Of a stretch of DNA of 64,000 nucleotides, positions 49,450 to 62,404 are shown one piece after another. This DNA is from Straminergon stramineum (Eukaryota > Streptophyta > Bryopsida > Hypnales > Calliergonaceae), in contig OY987269.1 of the NCBI GenBank assembly GCA_963920665.1, forward strand, positions 6,202,501-6,266,500, read 5' to 3'. A program made the position numbers and the translations under genes. A model generated the notes under the pieces. The model was not told the DNA's origin. It saw nothing but the letters and a program-made list of their open reading frames with translations, and did not search any database. The first letter of the stretch is position 1. The number at the start of each line of letters is the position of its first letter.

Positions 49450-49939
49450 AGATGAAAATGATCCTAAGAATGATTGATTAATAATAAGGAATCACATTGT
49501 ATTTTCGAAACCTATCAAAGGGTACTATTTAAAAATCAATAATAGATGAAATAATAAGGATACAAATGAATATATACTATTTGAAAGCTCATTGATTCCT
49601 TTGAAGAACATTACAAAAATATAATGGTATATAAATATACTTCAATCTTCAAGAATATTTTACATATTACAAAATAACTAAGGGTTTTCTTAATATAGAA
49701 CATAAAGTTTAATATTTCATTCATTGTTTTTAGTCTAAGTATCTTATAATAGTCTTTGTAGGATCTAAGTTTTATTTTCATATTATATTTTTATTGATTT
49801 AATGATGTCTACACTATTAGCATTGGATGTTTTCATTTTAACTCTAAAAAAAGGGTTAAACTTCATCTTTTTATCATTTATATTTATTTTTGACTATTGA
49901 TATAATTTTCATAATATAAAATGATTTATCTAGTTTCAT
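49450..49939. other. Upstream region of the lipid-transfer gene
   Basis: AT-rich; apart from the candidate TATA box nothing specific is seen. Confidence 0.4.
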
Positions 49940-49943
49940 TTAA

Positions 49944-50888
49944 CCCCTAAAGGATCAAACGGTGTTTTTTGGCAACATAGCGATTTTGGGCAGCTCACTA
50001 CGGATGGAAATTTTATTTTTTTTCTTCAAAATTTTCACACAACATGTGCCCGAGGAGTAGCTTTAAGATCCAACAATTTTCATAACTTTTGAATACATGG
50101 TTAAAAAGTTATTGTATGATATGTTGTTTTCATTGCTCGGCGGGCAGCTCGGGCAGCAAAAAAAAATTCTTCAAAAATCCCTTTTTTTAAAAATAAAAAT
50201 TTGAAATTCATTTTCCTGATTTTTATATACATGGAAAGCTTTGAATCATTCCATTTTGATTTATGAGATGAAAGTTATGAAGAGTTTTATTTGTGGGTAG
50301 TTTGTGGGTAGTAATGGAATCTCTACTCTAAAATAAACTTTGGAGACCTTTATTTCACTCAATTTTTAATATTTTTGGAAAAAAATAAAAATGTGAGGTG
50401 TAGATTGTTTATTACAAAAATTTAACCATTGGGATTTTCATTTTTCAATTCCATAAATAAATGATTAACAATTTAGTATTTTGAATCATTCTCTACTTCT
50501 TTCAACTTACTATTTTTTTCCTATATGTTGTACAATTCCAAATGATCTAAAATTTTTCAAGCATGTAGCCAACATGACTTGAAGAATGAATCCAGAGAGT
50601 TACAACCATTTTGGACATTTTTTCATAATGATCTGACCTTGTGGAGTGCATCTGCCCGGATTTTCGCAGGGCCAAAAAATGGCTTTTTGTCACTTCAAAT
50701 ACTAATATCTTACAATCCAAACGGTGGAAATTTCTGAAATTTCTTCCGCATCTTCCCAAACCAGCTTACTACAAGATCATATGGTTACATTTGTCCAAAA
50801 ATGCATTTTTTCTAAAATTTGGTACTTGTACTAGAGATGACAGTTTTGGAGTGTTTTTGGTGAAAACATAGTCAAATACATTTAGGGG
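49944..50888 (-). mobile_element. MITE-like element, family A copy 3
   Basis: 945 bp, inverted relative to 19979-20924 and almost the same length (946). Left TTAA at 49940-49943 and ends CCCCTAAAGG / TTTAGGGG; right flank TTAC, one change from TTAA. Matching ORF fragments appear in both copies (69-76 codon ORFs on opposite strands), which shows recent relatedness rather than coding function. Confidence 0.75.
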
Positions 50889-50891
50889 TTA

Positions 50892-52750
50892 CTTCAAATT
50901 TTAGTTCTTTACAAAATAATGCATATCATATAGCTAAATCAATCTTATAGACCTTAACAAAGGCAAAAAAATTTAATTTGACAACTTATACTTCTGTAAT
51001 CACATGTTTAGATTCCATCCTAAAAATGTTTGGAATTGCATTTGTAGTGTAAAAAAATTGATGAAAATAATTATTGATGAATGAGAAATAGTATATTTTT
51101 TAATTTTTAGAAGTATAATAAAAGTAAAAGGTACTAGGGGCTTGAATTTGTGAGGAATTGTTTTCACTATGACAAATACACAAACAAACATCCAAATGAA
51201 GGTTAATATAATTTTTTGGATGCATCTCCCTCACCATTCTTGATTTTGGAAGACTCATCCACAAGATGCAACATATTTGGAATCATTATATATTTAAAAG
51301 TGGATTAAATGTTGCACTTTGTTTACGGTCCATTGTTCATTTTATTTCTTTTTCAAAAAATCCAAAAATATTAATGAATATTTGTGAAATATCATTGTTA
51401 GTAAAATATTTACTTAATGATTTAATTAGAAAATCCCAAATAAAAATATGTGTTGCAAGTTCAATATTTTTATTTTTATAATTAGAAAATACATGATATC
51501 AAGTACATTCTTATATAAAAAATTACATGATAGATGCTTTCAATTTAAAATTGGAATGAAATTAAAAAAAAGAATGTTTTATATTTGGTTACCAATTCAT
51601 TGTTATGTTATGATATATATTTGAAATTGGTGAATAATTTTAAAATCTAATGGAGATTATTTTATTTCACTACAAAATTTATATAGGATTCTAACAATGC
51701 TTTTTTAATCATCTATTTATTTGCAAAATCCCTTATTTTAACATATACAAGTGAGATAGAAATATCTATAAGATTTTTTAAAATTATTTTAAATCATGTT
51801 TTATAGAATAGGACTCTAGCTCTCCACACTACCAATGGTGAGTGGCAACCAACTAAGGGTTTTGAACTTTTAGATTTTGTTTTAGACTTGAAAGATTTTG
51901 ATTTTTTTAGTATGTTGTTGCACAGAAACAAGAGTGTAGAATGAATTGATGGTTTGGGGAAGTGGAAATGAACTCCTTTCAATGATGCACTTTTGTATAT
52001 GAGGGTGCATGTACAATGTAAACTTATTTTTTGGGTGGAAAAATGTAAATGGATTCAAAAGGTCATCATCAATGGAAATATCACCTAACCTCACAATAGT
52101 GCACTATTTAATGCATAAACTTCTCTCAGACAATGATGTTTTCAAAGTTGTATGAGATACACTTTACAAAACTTGTCTGGAGTAATTAAAAATCTAGGTC
52201 TTTATAATACAGTCAAAGAGACAAATTTCAAACATAAACTTCAAACAATGCCAAAGAAAAGTTGGGGTGACAAGTCCAAACTCTTAATGGATTGAAGAAT
52301 ATGCAAGAATGTGTCATTACTTGTAGACTCTAATTTTAGTCATGTTGCTTCATAATTCCATTTCTTTTGTTGTAGCTTCAAATACAACTTATGGTTGCTC
52401 AAAATTGAGAAGTAGAGCCTATATGAATCAATGCAAAAAACCAACATAAAATAGCTCTACCCAAAATTTTATCACTTGAATTATATTTATTCAAAAATAA
52501 TTTAGAAGTATACAAATATTTTGAACAATTTCAACCAATAGGATTATAGAAATTTATCATTCTTTGTTGCAATAATTTTGAAAAGTAAATGTTGAAAAAA
52601 GTTAGGAATTGATTACTATAAATATATACATTACCATATACATTATCCAATTATTTCATCCAACATGATCAATGAAAATCTAGAACATGACGAGCATTCT
52701 AATCATTCTTGTATTTCATCATGCACATGTTTCTTTGTCTCTTGCCCTAC
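50892..52750. other. AT-rich intergenic DNA, no gene seen
   Basis: Short ORFs without motifs; no repeat family of the window was recognised here. Confidence 0.45.

Positions 52751-52753
<3 letters not shown>

Positions 52754-52807
<54 letters not shown>
52754..52807. repeat. (TA)n microsatellite
   Basis: About 26 TA units just outside the left end of family A copy 4; the ORF reading YIYIYIY through it is an artefact. Confidence 0.95.
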
Positions 52808-52815
<8 letters not shown>

Positions 52816-52825
52816 TTGTTGTTAA

Positions 52826-53930
52826 CCACTAAGGTCCAAACACTGTTTATTGGCAACATAGCAATTTTGGACAGCCTACTAAGAATAAAAAAAAAAATTC
52901 TTTGAAATTTTCACACAACATGTGCCTATGGATTAGCGTGAAGGATCAATAATTTTTATAACTTTTGACTTCATGGTTAAAAAGTTATTGCATGACATGT
53001 AATTTTCATTGCTTATAGGGCAACCCAAGTAGTTAAAAAAATCGCTTTTTGAAGAAATAAAGATTTGAAATTATTTTTCTAGATTTATATATATGTGGAA
53101 AGTTTTTAACCCCTAAACGTCTAGATTCATCTCTAGAATTGACGATTTGAGAAAAATCATTCTAAAATGCTATTTCATAGCATATTTTGTAATTGATATA
53201 CAAATAAAAGTTGTAAATCTTGATTTGAAGATTCCATCTGTAAGGTTAGATTCACCAATGCTATCAACAATCTTTTTTTTATAAATTTTGATAGAGAAAT
53301 TCCAAAATTCCGTCAAAATTTGATTACAAGCAAAATATTATCAATTTTTGAGTAAAATTTGTTGGAATGGATTTGAAATGAGGTTCTTTTCATATGTTGA
53401 TTTTTTGAAATTTTTGGGTTCTTCAAATCTATGACCTCATTCTGGCAAATCCAATTTTGAACTAAAGTCAATGCAATTTGACCACTTGACATCCTTGCAC
53501 ATTTTTCATTTTGGAAAAATATGTATTCTCGTAAAACCATAATTTGATAATGTATTTCCACAAATTAGAATAAATATCATCCAAACAGTTAGGAGGATGA
53601 AACTCAAGGTCCAATTTGTTCATCATCCACAAAATGGACTTCGGAGCATTGAGGGTTTAATCATTTCATTTTCATTAATGAAATGAGAGTTATGAGGAGT
53701 TTTAGTTTTCAAGGAGTTATGAAATCTCTATTCTAAAATAAACTTTGAAGTCCTTTATTTAACTCAATTTTCCATATTTTTGAAAAAAAATAAAAATATT
53801 GGATGTAGTAATTTTTTTTACAACATTACTACCATTGAGATTGGAATTTTTCAATTCCATAACGAAATTCTTAGCAATTTAGTATTTTAAATCATACTCT
53901 AGTTCTTTCTACTTACTATTTTTTTCAAGA
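52826..53930 (-). mobile_element. MITE-like element, family A copy 4, truncated and split by a nested element
   Basis: Left TTAA at 52822-52825, then CCACTAAGGTCC and the family A order (TTGGCAACATAGC, TTTCACACAACATGTGCC, GACATGT, GGAAAG) up to 53105. After the insert (53110-53656) family A resumes (ATGAAATGAGAGTTATGAGGAG, CTATTCTAAAATAAACTTTG, TTTCAATTCCATAA, CTTTCTACTTACTATTTTTTTC) and stops near 53930. The right terminus is missing. Confidence 0.7.
53110..53656 (+). mobile_element. MITE-like element family B, nested in family A copy 4
   Basis: 547 bp between TTAA at 53106-53109 and TTAA at 53657-53660; left end CCCCTAAACG, right end GAGGGT. Comparison with the uninterrupted copies at 20634 and 50237 predicts the empty site. 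No other copy of B was recognised in the window. Confidence 0.7.
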
Positions 53931-54774
53931 ATGATTTTTGTTATAATATTTTTTGAAATTTTTAGATGTATTCCCAACTTATTTCTTCAACATATTATGG
54001 AGAGGAACAAGTTGTAGGATCTACACATTTTTGTATAAAAGGTTTGAAAGATGAAATCTAACCATTTGGAAAGAGTTGAAAATACTTCTTTTTGAAATTC
54101 AAGTGACTTGATCTTGCAATTGGTAAGGTTCCTTATTTCGAAATTTTAAGAGGGTGTACTCTAACAAGTTAACTAAAGGATCTTAAAATTGGATTTGTTA
54201 ATAAATAATTATTGATTAAGATTTTAGCCTTGCTTTGGGTCTAAATGTTGTGAAATAGTTTTGGGCCTAAAAACATTAAATACCTCACTTTAGGGATTAA
54301 AATGCTATTCCATTCCAATAAGGGCCTTTTGCCTGGAATTAGTTTAATAGGGTTCAATTCAAGGTGAATGATACAAAACCATAGAATTTTGAGGCAACAC
54401 AATTAATTGTCGATTGTTTTAGAGCCATTTTTCTATCCTTATACCTATGCTTAGGATCTTGAATAGATCTTATATATCCACAAATTTTATAGAGTAACTA
54501 TTCAAAATTGAAGTGTTATTTGAAGCACAAGTTTATTTTTACACTTACTAAAAAAACTAAACATTCTTCATTATTGACAATCTAAAGAATTTTGAAAACT
54601 AATTTATTTATAAACTTGATTATAAATTTGTATATTTATAAAATTATTTACAAATTTATATAAATTTGAAAATCCCCCCAAATTAATCAAATTAAAAACT
54701 AAAGAACTAGAAAACTAAAGTTAAAATTGTGAAGATAGTTGAAGGGTTAGAATTGGGTTGGAAAATGACAATTA
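53931..54774. other. AT-rich intergenic DNA, no gene seen
   Basis: No motif-bearing ORF or element end was found. Confidence 0.4.
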
Positions 54775-55021
54775 AGGTGGGTACCCCCAAAATCGCCCTG
54801 TGCCTAAAAGCACCATCTACAACAAGTGAACATTCCTAAATTCAATTATATAAACAGACTTTGTCTGTGAATAACTTTTGCATATAATATCCAAATTATG
54901 TGTTCTTTGGTGCATTGGAACCTCCTTTCTCTTGCCAACAAGGAAATATAAAAATCTGATCCGCCCAATAATAGTAACAATGCACAGTACCAATTTGTGG
55001 CGCTTTTGGGTGTACCTACCT
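54775..55021 (+). mobile_element. Mariner-like MITE with TA target, family G-related copy 3
   Basis: 247 bp with TA on both sides (54773-54774, 55022-55023), left end AGGTGGGTACCCCCAAAA and right end TTTTGGGTGTACCTACCT (TIR about 18 bp, two to three mismatches). Non-coding. Confidence 0.7.
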
Positions 55022-55427
55022 TATACAACTACAATGAACTTGACGATGCATTTTATACATCTCTGCCCAGAGGTTGCATTGATCCCAAAACAGCTCTGAG
55101 TTCACTACCAGTACTAAGCTTATAGTGAGCCTCAAAAAAACAAAGAGGCTTCTCTATTTCATCAGCAAGAATTTATATCCCAGCTCCTGTAGCTTGGCAC
55201 GGCTAACAATGTAAGATGGTAATATGGCTTGCAAGGGTAAACCCTAAGCTGGTAAACTTTTAAGTGTATGTTCATTGCTCACAAGTCTGTGCACATTCGA
55301 GTTGCAGCTGCGAATCTTGCGTACACTTACGAAGGATTAATCTTTCTTAATCCCACATTTCAGAGGGATTAAACTATGGAAAGTGAGAGGCTGGCACTTT
55401 CGTCAAATTAACTAAGAGAGGGCCGTT

Positions 55428-58400
55428 CTATTCACCTCCTTTCCATCCTGGAATATTAGCCGTGGCTTCATTCACCATCTTGACCAATGTAACCTGCATT
55501 ATGCAACACGGCAGACTCATATCAATATATGACCCAGCTCTGAATCTAAAACCATTGAAGTTCTCAATTCTGCTGCTCTTAACTCGTAAGTGGCCACTTC
55601 CATATCCATAGAAGTTGAAAGAAATCATTAGGAAGCTTCAAGGAAGGTAACAAAATGAACCAAGGGAAAGACGAAGTCATTTTGGAATAATCAACTGTTA
55701 GCTTCCAAAGTCGACTTCTTATTTTGGTTTTGGGTACTTAAGAGTTAAGATTACACAAGTTGTGGCCAATAGTTACACTTACCACCGTCTCTGGTACGCC
55801 TGGAGGAGGCAACGACAAGTTTCTGGGCGGAGCTCCTGTGGTGTATGAACGTTTGTCAAATCGCCATTCTCCAATCGTACCATACGTCAACTTCCCCTGA
55901 TAACATAAGAAATAAAGATGAGTCATGTATGAACGCCAATAAAAACAGGGTTCAAATGTTGCTTCATATAGTGCCAAACGAGCAAGCCTCCTCAAGTATT
56001 GAAAAGCTGAGATGCTGAGGAGTCTAGGGTTACAGAATTCCTTACCTGCATGTTGTAGTCACATCCATACGTGTAATGAATTATATACTTGTCTCCTAGG
56101 TTGGTATCCCAAGGTGGCTGCAAGAACAGAGGTTGGAAGTCAGTATTTTGACAACTCGTTCTCTGAACAGTAAGAGGTGACCCCGATTCAACTCAGGTGA
56201 AAGACAAATAGTTTTCTACATGAGATTCCATGGAGTATTAACCAATATGGTAATGGCATGTGTCGCATTATTACCAAAAAAAGAAGAAGCTTTGCTGCAA
56301 ATACCGTTTCACCCTATGGTATAAAAAGTATGAAGTCAACAAGAGAGAGGAGTATGCACCTGTAGCATAAAATCTTTCACTAACATGTGTTTTATCCCAT
56401 GCAGAGCTGAGGCCGTCGCGTATCCATACCTGACCAAGCATTTAACATTAACAACATCATGAAATCAACTCAAATATAGTTCATTCTAAAAATTCTGTCA
56501 AATCTAGACTGTGAATATTTTTGCAAATTATTAATTTGGGGGGAAAACTACTTCAATTGTCATTTCATGAATCACCATGTTGACTTCTACTTTTGTTCTG
56601 AACATTTTAAAGAAGACTTCACACGCGTTTTTGAGTCATCTTCCTTGTTTCTAATCATTTCTCTATCAACAATTGAGGCTCAAGCATGTGATACCTATTG
56701 AAGACCCGTTGGCTACTTGAAATTTGACCTACATTATTTCATAATAATGATTTAACCAGAATCACCCAATTTCGAGTTAAATCATATTACAAGAAGTGAT
56801 GAGCATTGTATTATGCGTCTCAACATGGGCACAAGCAAACAGGTTCGGAACTTTACGTACATTTCTAAAACCCAACCAAATGCTTTGTCAGTTTTAGGGT
56901 CATCTTTCATGTTGATTGATACATCTGACCATGTTGGTGCTATTCTCTCCAATTGACTCTGCAATTCTCAAACAAACACACAATCAGTAAGCAATTACAT
57001 CTTAAGAAGATTTCAGCTCATAATACTGTGGGAGTTCCATTGCAGTAGTTGAAAATTGACTAATGTAGACTCCAACAATTATGACCAAGAAGCATTTGTG
57101 AGCTACTATATAAAATGGAAAAAATATATAATTATAGTAGTTTTTGGTAATTACTGTGGTTCACAGTAAATGGTGTACTAAACGTTGAGAAAATAGCCTA
57201 GATAAAAAAACGAAGGGGAGTTAGAGTACCTTCTTAATAATAACCGGGGAATTGCCTATGGGGTCAATATTGGAAATATGCCCCTTTTCCTTGGGGTAGA
57301 ATTTTCTGAGAACTTCTTCATGTTCTGAGGGAACGATGTAGAAAAACTTGAAGGCAGCTGGCATGTCTTCAGTCGCTAAGTTAGGAAGCGGCCGTATGAA
57401 CACATGATCCGGTTCTGCCATCATAATGTAACTGAAAAACGCCACCCCCAAATCATGCCCTCATAAATTACGGGATCTTAGCAATATCTAATATAGGTAT
57501 TCAAAATCAGCCAAATAGTAGTTAAAGATAGAACGTACTCTTCTGTGATGTTTGCCTTTCGAAGCCACTGCACGAATGCCCATGGGCGATTCAACACGAT
57601 GTAACCCTGCACAGAAGACAAAAACCCTAGTTCAGAACCTCCAAACTTAAACTTAAGTGCAAGAATGAAAACATTGCTGCAATGCAGGATATGTTTGTAC
57701 ACCTTAAGGATAAAATAAAAGAGCAGAAAAGGCACAGTAAGAAGCATTAGCGTACGTTCATCGTACTCCAATTCTTCTAAAATGGAAAAAACGGTAGCAT
57801 AAGGGAAACCAAACGGAATGCTCCGATCCTCAGGTACCATCTATGGCGCGAATCGACTCAAATCTCGAGATCAATAACGAAAACATTGCAACAACGCAGG
57901 TGATGGTCTTGAAACCCAAATACAAGACAGAAGGCCAGAAAAAACAATGTATAAGGAATTAGAATAGGTTCCTAGAACTCCAACTCTTCTAAAACGGTAA
58001 ATACGGGAGCATAAGTAAATTCAAAGGGGATGCGCCAACTCTCAGAAACCTTCTACGGCACAAATCCTCTCTACTTAAGTGCAAGAACGAAAATATTGCA
58101 CCAACGTAGGTGATGGTTGTATAATTAAAATAAAAACGGGAAGGAGAAAGCAAACTAGAACGGGGCAAAACCAGACGGGATGCTCCAATTCTCAGAAACC
58201 TTCTATGGCACCAATCCTCTCCAAACTTAAGTGCAAGAACGGAAACATTGGTACATAATGGGATATGTTTGTGCAATTTAAAGACAAAAGAAAAGGACAG
58301 AAAAGGCACACTATGAAGCATTCGAGTACTTTCATCGTACTCCGATTTTTCTAAAATGGTAAAAGCGCTATCATGAGGGAAAATCAAACGGAATGCTCCA

Positions 58401-59178
58401 ATTCTCAAAAAACCTCCAAGGCACAAATCCTCTCACATTTCAAGTCCACGAACGAAGACATTGCAACCACGCAGGTTATGTTCGAGCAACCCAAAGACCA
58501 AAAAAAAGAGGACTGCAAAAGCACATTATGAAGCATGCGAGTACGTTCATTGCACTCCACTACTTCTAAAATGTTAAAAACGGTAGCATAAGTGAAAATC
58601 AACCGGGATGCTCCAATTCTCAGAAACCCTCTACGGCACAAATCCACTCACATCTCGAGTTCAAGATCGAAAACATTGCAACAACGCAGGTTATGCAACA
58701 ATGCAGATTATGTTCGAACAATCCCAAGAGAGAATTTCGGAAGCAAGCATACCCGATCCTCGCCATCAGGAAGCGGATCCACCACAAAGGTCGGAATCTC
58801 CTCCATGAACCCATCGGGTTTGCCCGAATGCAAGACCCTAGTGAAGCCCCCCATCTCGGAGCCCGGCTCGTCCTTGAACTTTTTGTACCAGTAGTACATG
58901 ATGCGGCACTGCCAGCGGTTGTAGGGCGAGTCGTTGGCCGTGACCGCCACGTGAAACAGGCGCTTGGGCCCTTGTTTCACTTCTTCCGGCATCTTGATCA
59001 ACGGATCGAACGCCATCGCTTTCGCATTGATAATGTCGCCGTCGTTGCTTTCTTCCCCCAAGCTAGGGTTCTCCTCCTTGGTCTGATGATAGTTGTTAAC
59101 CATGGTGATCGTGTTGTACGTGACCACAAATGCCGTAATGGCAAATAACAGAAGCACTGGGAACGCCACCCTCGCCAT
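55428..59178 (-). CDS. HPAT: Hydroxyproline O-arabinosyltransferase (HPAT, GT95)
   Basis: Golgi type II membrane enzyme that adds the first beta-arabinofuranose to hydroxyproline of extensins and small secreted peptides. Eight exons on the minus strand: 59178-58753, 57606-57539, 57431-57230, 56958-56861, 56429-56360, 56117-56046, 55896-55783, 55493-55428. Phases agree and total 371 residues, the usual HPAT length. The N-terminus has one TM anchor (VAFPVLLLFAITAFVVTYN). Family blocks in order: RLFHVAVTANDSPYNRWQCR, MYYWYKKF, MGGFTRVLHSG, TFVVDPLP, GYIVLNRPWAFVQWL, MAEPDHVFIRPLPNLA, IDPIGNSPVII, TDKAFGWVLEM, HYTYGCDY, TYGTIGEWRFDKRSY and the end VNEATANIPGWK. The ATG at 59178 is used because upstream in-frame codons have no ATG. 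Intron 1 (1.1 kb) is almost entirely tandem repeat, and the 5' leader is also in an array. Which HPAT paralogue it is cannot be told. Confidence 0.92.
57620..58720 (-). repeat. Six tandem ~210-bp units filling HPAT intron 1
   Basis: The marker block GAAAACATTGCAACAACGCAGG and variants occurs near 57668, 57885, 58090, 58240, 58455 and 58670. Other shared blocks are CTTCTAAAATGGTAAAAACGGTAGCAT, CGGGATGCTCCAATTCTCAG and TCTACGGCACAAATCCTCTC. The unit spacing is mostly 205-220 with one short unit of ~150. Confidence 0.8.
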
Positions 59179-59194
59179 CCTTTGTCTCTCTCTC

Positions 59195-59740
59195 TCTTTC
59201 CCCAAATGTGTAAACAAGCAGGTAAACTATGGGAGTCTTTGGTAGCACTGGGTCGTTTTTTGAGTAGCGACCTTCTCAAACCATCTCATATTCACTGTAG
59301 ATGTAGTTTTTGCCAATGCAAAGTCTCCTCTCTGATCCTCTCTGCCTCTTCCAAATATGTAAGCAAGCAGGTATGCTGCCCGAATGTATAAACAGGCAGG
59401 TTACCCCTATGGGAGTCTCTGGTAGCACTGGGTCGCTTTTTAAGTAGCGACCTTCTCAAACTACCTCACAATCACTGTACATGTAGTTTTTATCAATGCA
59501 AGGCTCCCTCTCTGATCCTCCTTTACCAAATATGAATTAAGAGGCTGCCTGTTCAAGATCCTACACCAAAAGGCACTGCATTGCGAGAGTGTAAACAAGT
59601 AGGTATGGTATGAGAGGATTTGGTAGCACTGCAGCTTGCTTTTCGAGTAACGGCCTACGCGGCCTTCCTCACATTGTAAATGTAGCTTTTGTCAATGCAG
59701 GGCTTCCCCTCTCTCTTGTCCTTCCTAATTTCAGGTTGGT
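59195..59740 (-). repeat. Three tandem 180-205-bp units over the HPAT 5' leader
   Basis: Units near 59210, 59388 and 59593 share GTAAACAAGCAGGTA, GGGAGTCTTTGGTAGCACTG, GAGTAGCGACCTTCTCAAAC, ATGTAGTTTTTGCCAATGCA and CCTCTCTGATCCTC. The first starts inside the transcribed leader just upstream of the HPAT start codon. Confidence 0.75.
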
Positions 59741-60039
59741 GTGAACTAAGGATTTGCTTGTTCACGGTCTCACACCAAAATGTGGAGCACGAGTCTCACC
59801 CCACCTTGCTCACACAATCACCTCACCACACTCACCAATCACCTCTCTCACACCAAAGTGCAAGTAACCAGTCTTTATGTTCAAGGCTTCATCAAAATGC
59901 ACAATATAATACCAGAAGTTCCATCTTCATCACTTCTCCCAGGAACTCCAAAGTGTCACTCAATCACAAGTACATTCCTTGATCAATATCGATTTCAGAA
60001 CAAGTACTTTGATCCTCGATAACTTCCGCATACGGTATC

Positions 60040-60375
60040 CAAATCACAAATTCCTTGGTGCATTCAAACCCTCTTTCCTTGGTGCATTTAAATCCTCTTT
60101 CCAGAAAAGATCTGAAGATCAATAAGAACAATAAGAACTACGCTCAACAGCAAAAGCACCGAATGATTTTCCCTGCCCCTCCCTTGCTAGCGCACCATCA
60201 ATATCCCTACCCAAACCCCAACCCCTCCCTGGGTACCACGGCAAATCCTCTACGCATTCACCAATTCCGAAGCCCTAAGAAACTCTGAGACCAATTCTCT
60301 ACGCGTTCACAAATTCCGAATCCCTCAGTAACGCTGAGACCATCAATTCCGAAGCCCTAAGAAACTGCGCCTGGA
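60040..60375. repeat. Small tandem repeats upstream of HPAT
   Basis: A ~27-bp unit (TTCCTTGGTGCATTYAAAYCCTCTT) occurs twice near 60050. A ~52-bp unit with CTCTACGCRTTCAC, AATTCCGAAKCCCT and AACKCTGAGACC occurs nearly three times at 60247-60370. Confidence 0.6.
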
Positions 60376-60765
60376 AAGGGTACGAGATTCCAGTGATCCC
60401 AGATCCACCCGACGATCGGCTCGTGTAAGTTATGATCTCTGCAGTTTGTACAACGAAGGACGTCCGGCGCGTGTGTGGCAAGAGCCAGTTAATGCGCATG
60501 CGACGTACTGAACCTACCGAGCGATACTATAAAAGGAAGTTAGAGAGGAGATGGTTGTATTTTCAGCAGAGCTTTGAAAGAAAAATGTGGGAGCCACAAG
60601 GAGCATTAGGGTAAGAGGATTCCAAGTCTTACACCGGCAGAGACGATGATGCTTTGTGAGTGAGGAGCGTGTGTTTGAGGAGGAAGAAGAAGACGACGTG
60701 CGGCGATGGCTTGACGGAGCGCACGCCCGAGCGCACGTGTGGAGCAAGCGCTGGCAAGTAGCAAC
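60376..60765. promoter_or_regulatory. GC-richer island, possible promoter or leader exon
   Basis: Composition changes to GC-rich and CG dinucleotides become frequent. On the + strand an open stretch without ATG (60315-60428) ends in CTCGTGTAAGT, a good splice-donor match. On the minus strand it lies upstream of HPAT and could be its promoter. Neither reading is proved. Confidence 0.3.
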
Positions 60766-62404
60766 ACAGTCCGATCCTTTTAATAAAGAGGGAAGAGAGA
60801 AAAAATGCCAACCATTATTTTAGGGTTTAGGTCAATTAACCCTTTCATGTCGGAATCTTTTGGGGGGGATTTATGCACATTTTTTCTTTCATCTTTGAAT
60901 GAATATGTTATTTTTGTCAATTTCATCAAATCATTTGTAAAAGAAGTGTTTTGGAGGGATATTCAAGCATTAGAATGGATGAATGAGATGGTACTTAGGC
61001 GAAATATCACCTTGAAACACTATGTTTAGCATTCAAAATATGATATTTGTAGTAATTAAGGCTTACCAATTTGTCTGCTTTGGGTCCTTTGGTAGCACCA
61101 TATTTTTAAGGAAGGAATGTAAAAAAATAAGTAACAACACGTAAGCTTACAAATCTGGTTTACATTCTTAATTTGTAAAAGTATTGTCAATTTATGGTGG
61201 TAGTCAAAGGAAAATTTTAGAATCTCTTAAAATGTAATTTTGGACAAGGTTCGAATAAAGTTTCCATGAATTTTTAAAGTGTCACAAATATGTGGAATTG
61301 ACCTATAGCTCTTATAAATAGAGGTTTGATGAAGGCCTACATTTTAGGTTTGAATTTGTAGGGGTGATTTTAGAAACAAGTGAAAAACATGAACAAAGAG
61401 AGGTTTCGAAAAAGAATAAACAAACCTTTTCAGAATATGGATGAGGAAAGGATTCTTTGATGTACATCAACAAGAAAGGATCTAAATTGAAGGTGATTTT
61501 GTGATAGATGGACTTTTTAAAATTTTCAACTACACTAGAAATCTTGTGATTTAATACACATTAGAAAAAAGAGACTTTAGTGGACCTTGCAAATGACTAT
61601 TTTAGGGACTTTAGTGGTCCTACGTGGTGACACTAATGAGGATGTGAACAACCTCATATTCACTCCAAATAGTATTAAAATTAGTAAGAAAACTCAAAGC
61701 CCCTTGATGGGTTCAATACTCTTGTAATGAAAGCATGAGAAAGATCTCACTATTGTACTTGTGATTTACAATATATATCTAAAATCCTACCAATAAGGGC
61801 TAGAGATTTTTCAACAAATGCAAGTAACATTCTAAGGTAGCTTTTTATTTTTAGAATCAAACCTTCCTAATTTTTACCTTAAATGTACAAATTCTATTAA
61901 TGAGAGCAAGGATTTTCTTCTTAGCAAAAAGTTGCTCAAAAATAATAGCAAGAAAAGTTGAAAAAATATTTGGCAATTGTTCTTGTTTTCTTAGTAGATG
62001 AAATCTCTAAATTACTACATAATGGTACACATTTATAATGAATAAATGAATTGTCCTTGAATGCAAATAGTGTCATCAGTGCAATGAAATGTCAAGGTGG
62101 CACTCCCATATCAAGTGACAAAGTTTGTTGGTATTTGGAACATTTCTCAAATACAACAACATTACAACCTTTCCTTCACACTTTTGTGAAAAAATTAAGC
62201 ATCTTGTTGAAGCCCAACAACCCTACTATGTGACTATAGTGTAAAAATGATTATTTCCTTTCTGAAAACATTCCTGACATCTTCAAGGAGCATTCAATTA
62301 GGCTAATATGCTAAGAAAAACAACACTTTGGTCCATAGAGACTTTTTAACGGTTTTACTTTAAAGCGTGCTCATACTTTAAAACTAATGCTAATTGAAAC
62401 TTCT
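60766..62404. other. AT-rich intergenic DNA with one R2 copy
   Basis: No gene recognised. A lone TTAACCCTTTCATG end occurs at 60836; the partner end was not found. R2 copy 3 is at 61190-61385. Confidence 0.4.
61190..61385 (+). repeat. Dispersed repeat R2, copy 3
   Basis: Blocks GTGGTAGTCAAA, TTTTAGAATCTCTTA, GAATAAAGTTTCCATGAATTTT, TACATTTTAGG and GATTTTAGAAA match the 42705 copy in order, with more divergence. Confidence 0.45.

Noticed and set aside
49944..50888. Matching 64-76 codon ORFs in family A copies 1 and 3
   Set aside because: The conservation reflects recent copying of the whole element, not a protein; other copies do not keep the frame.
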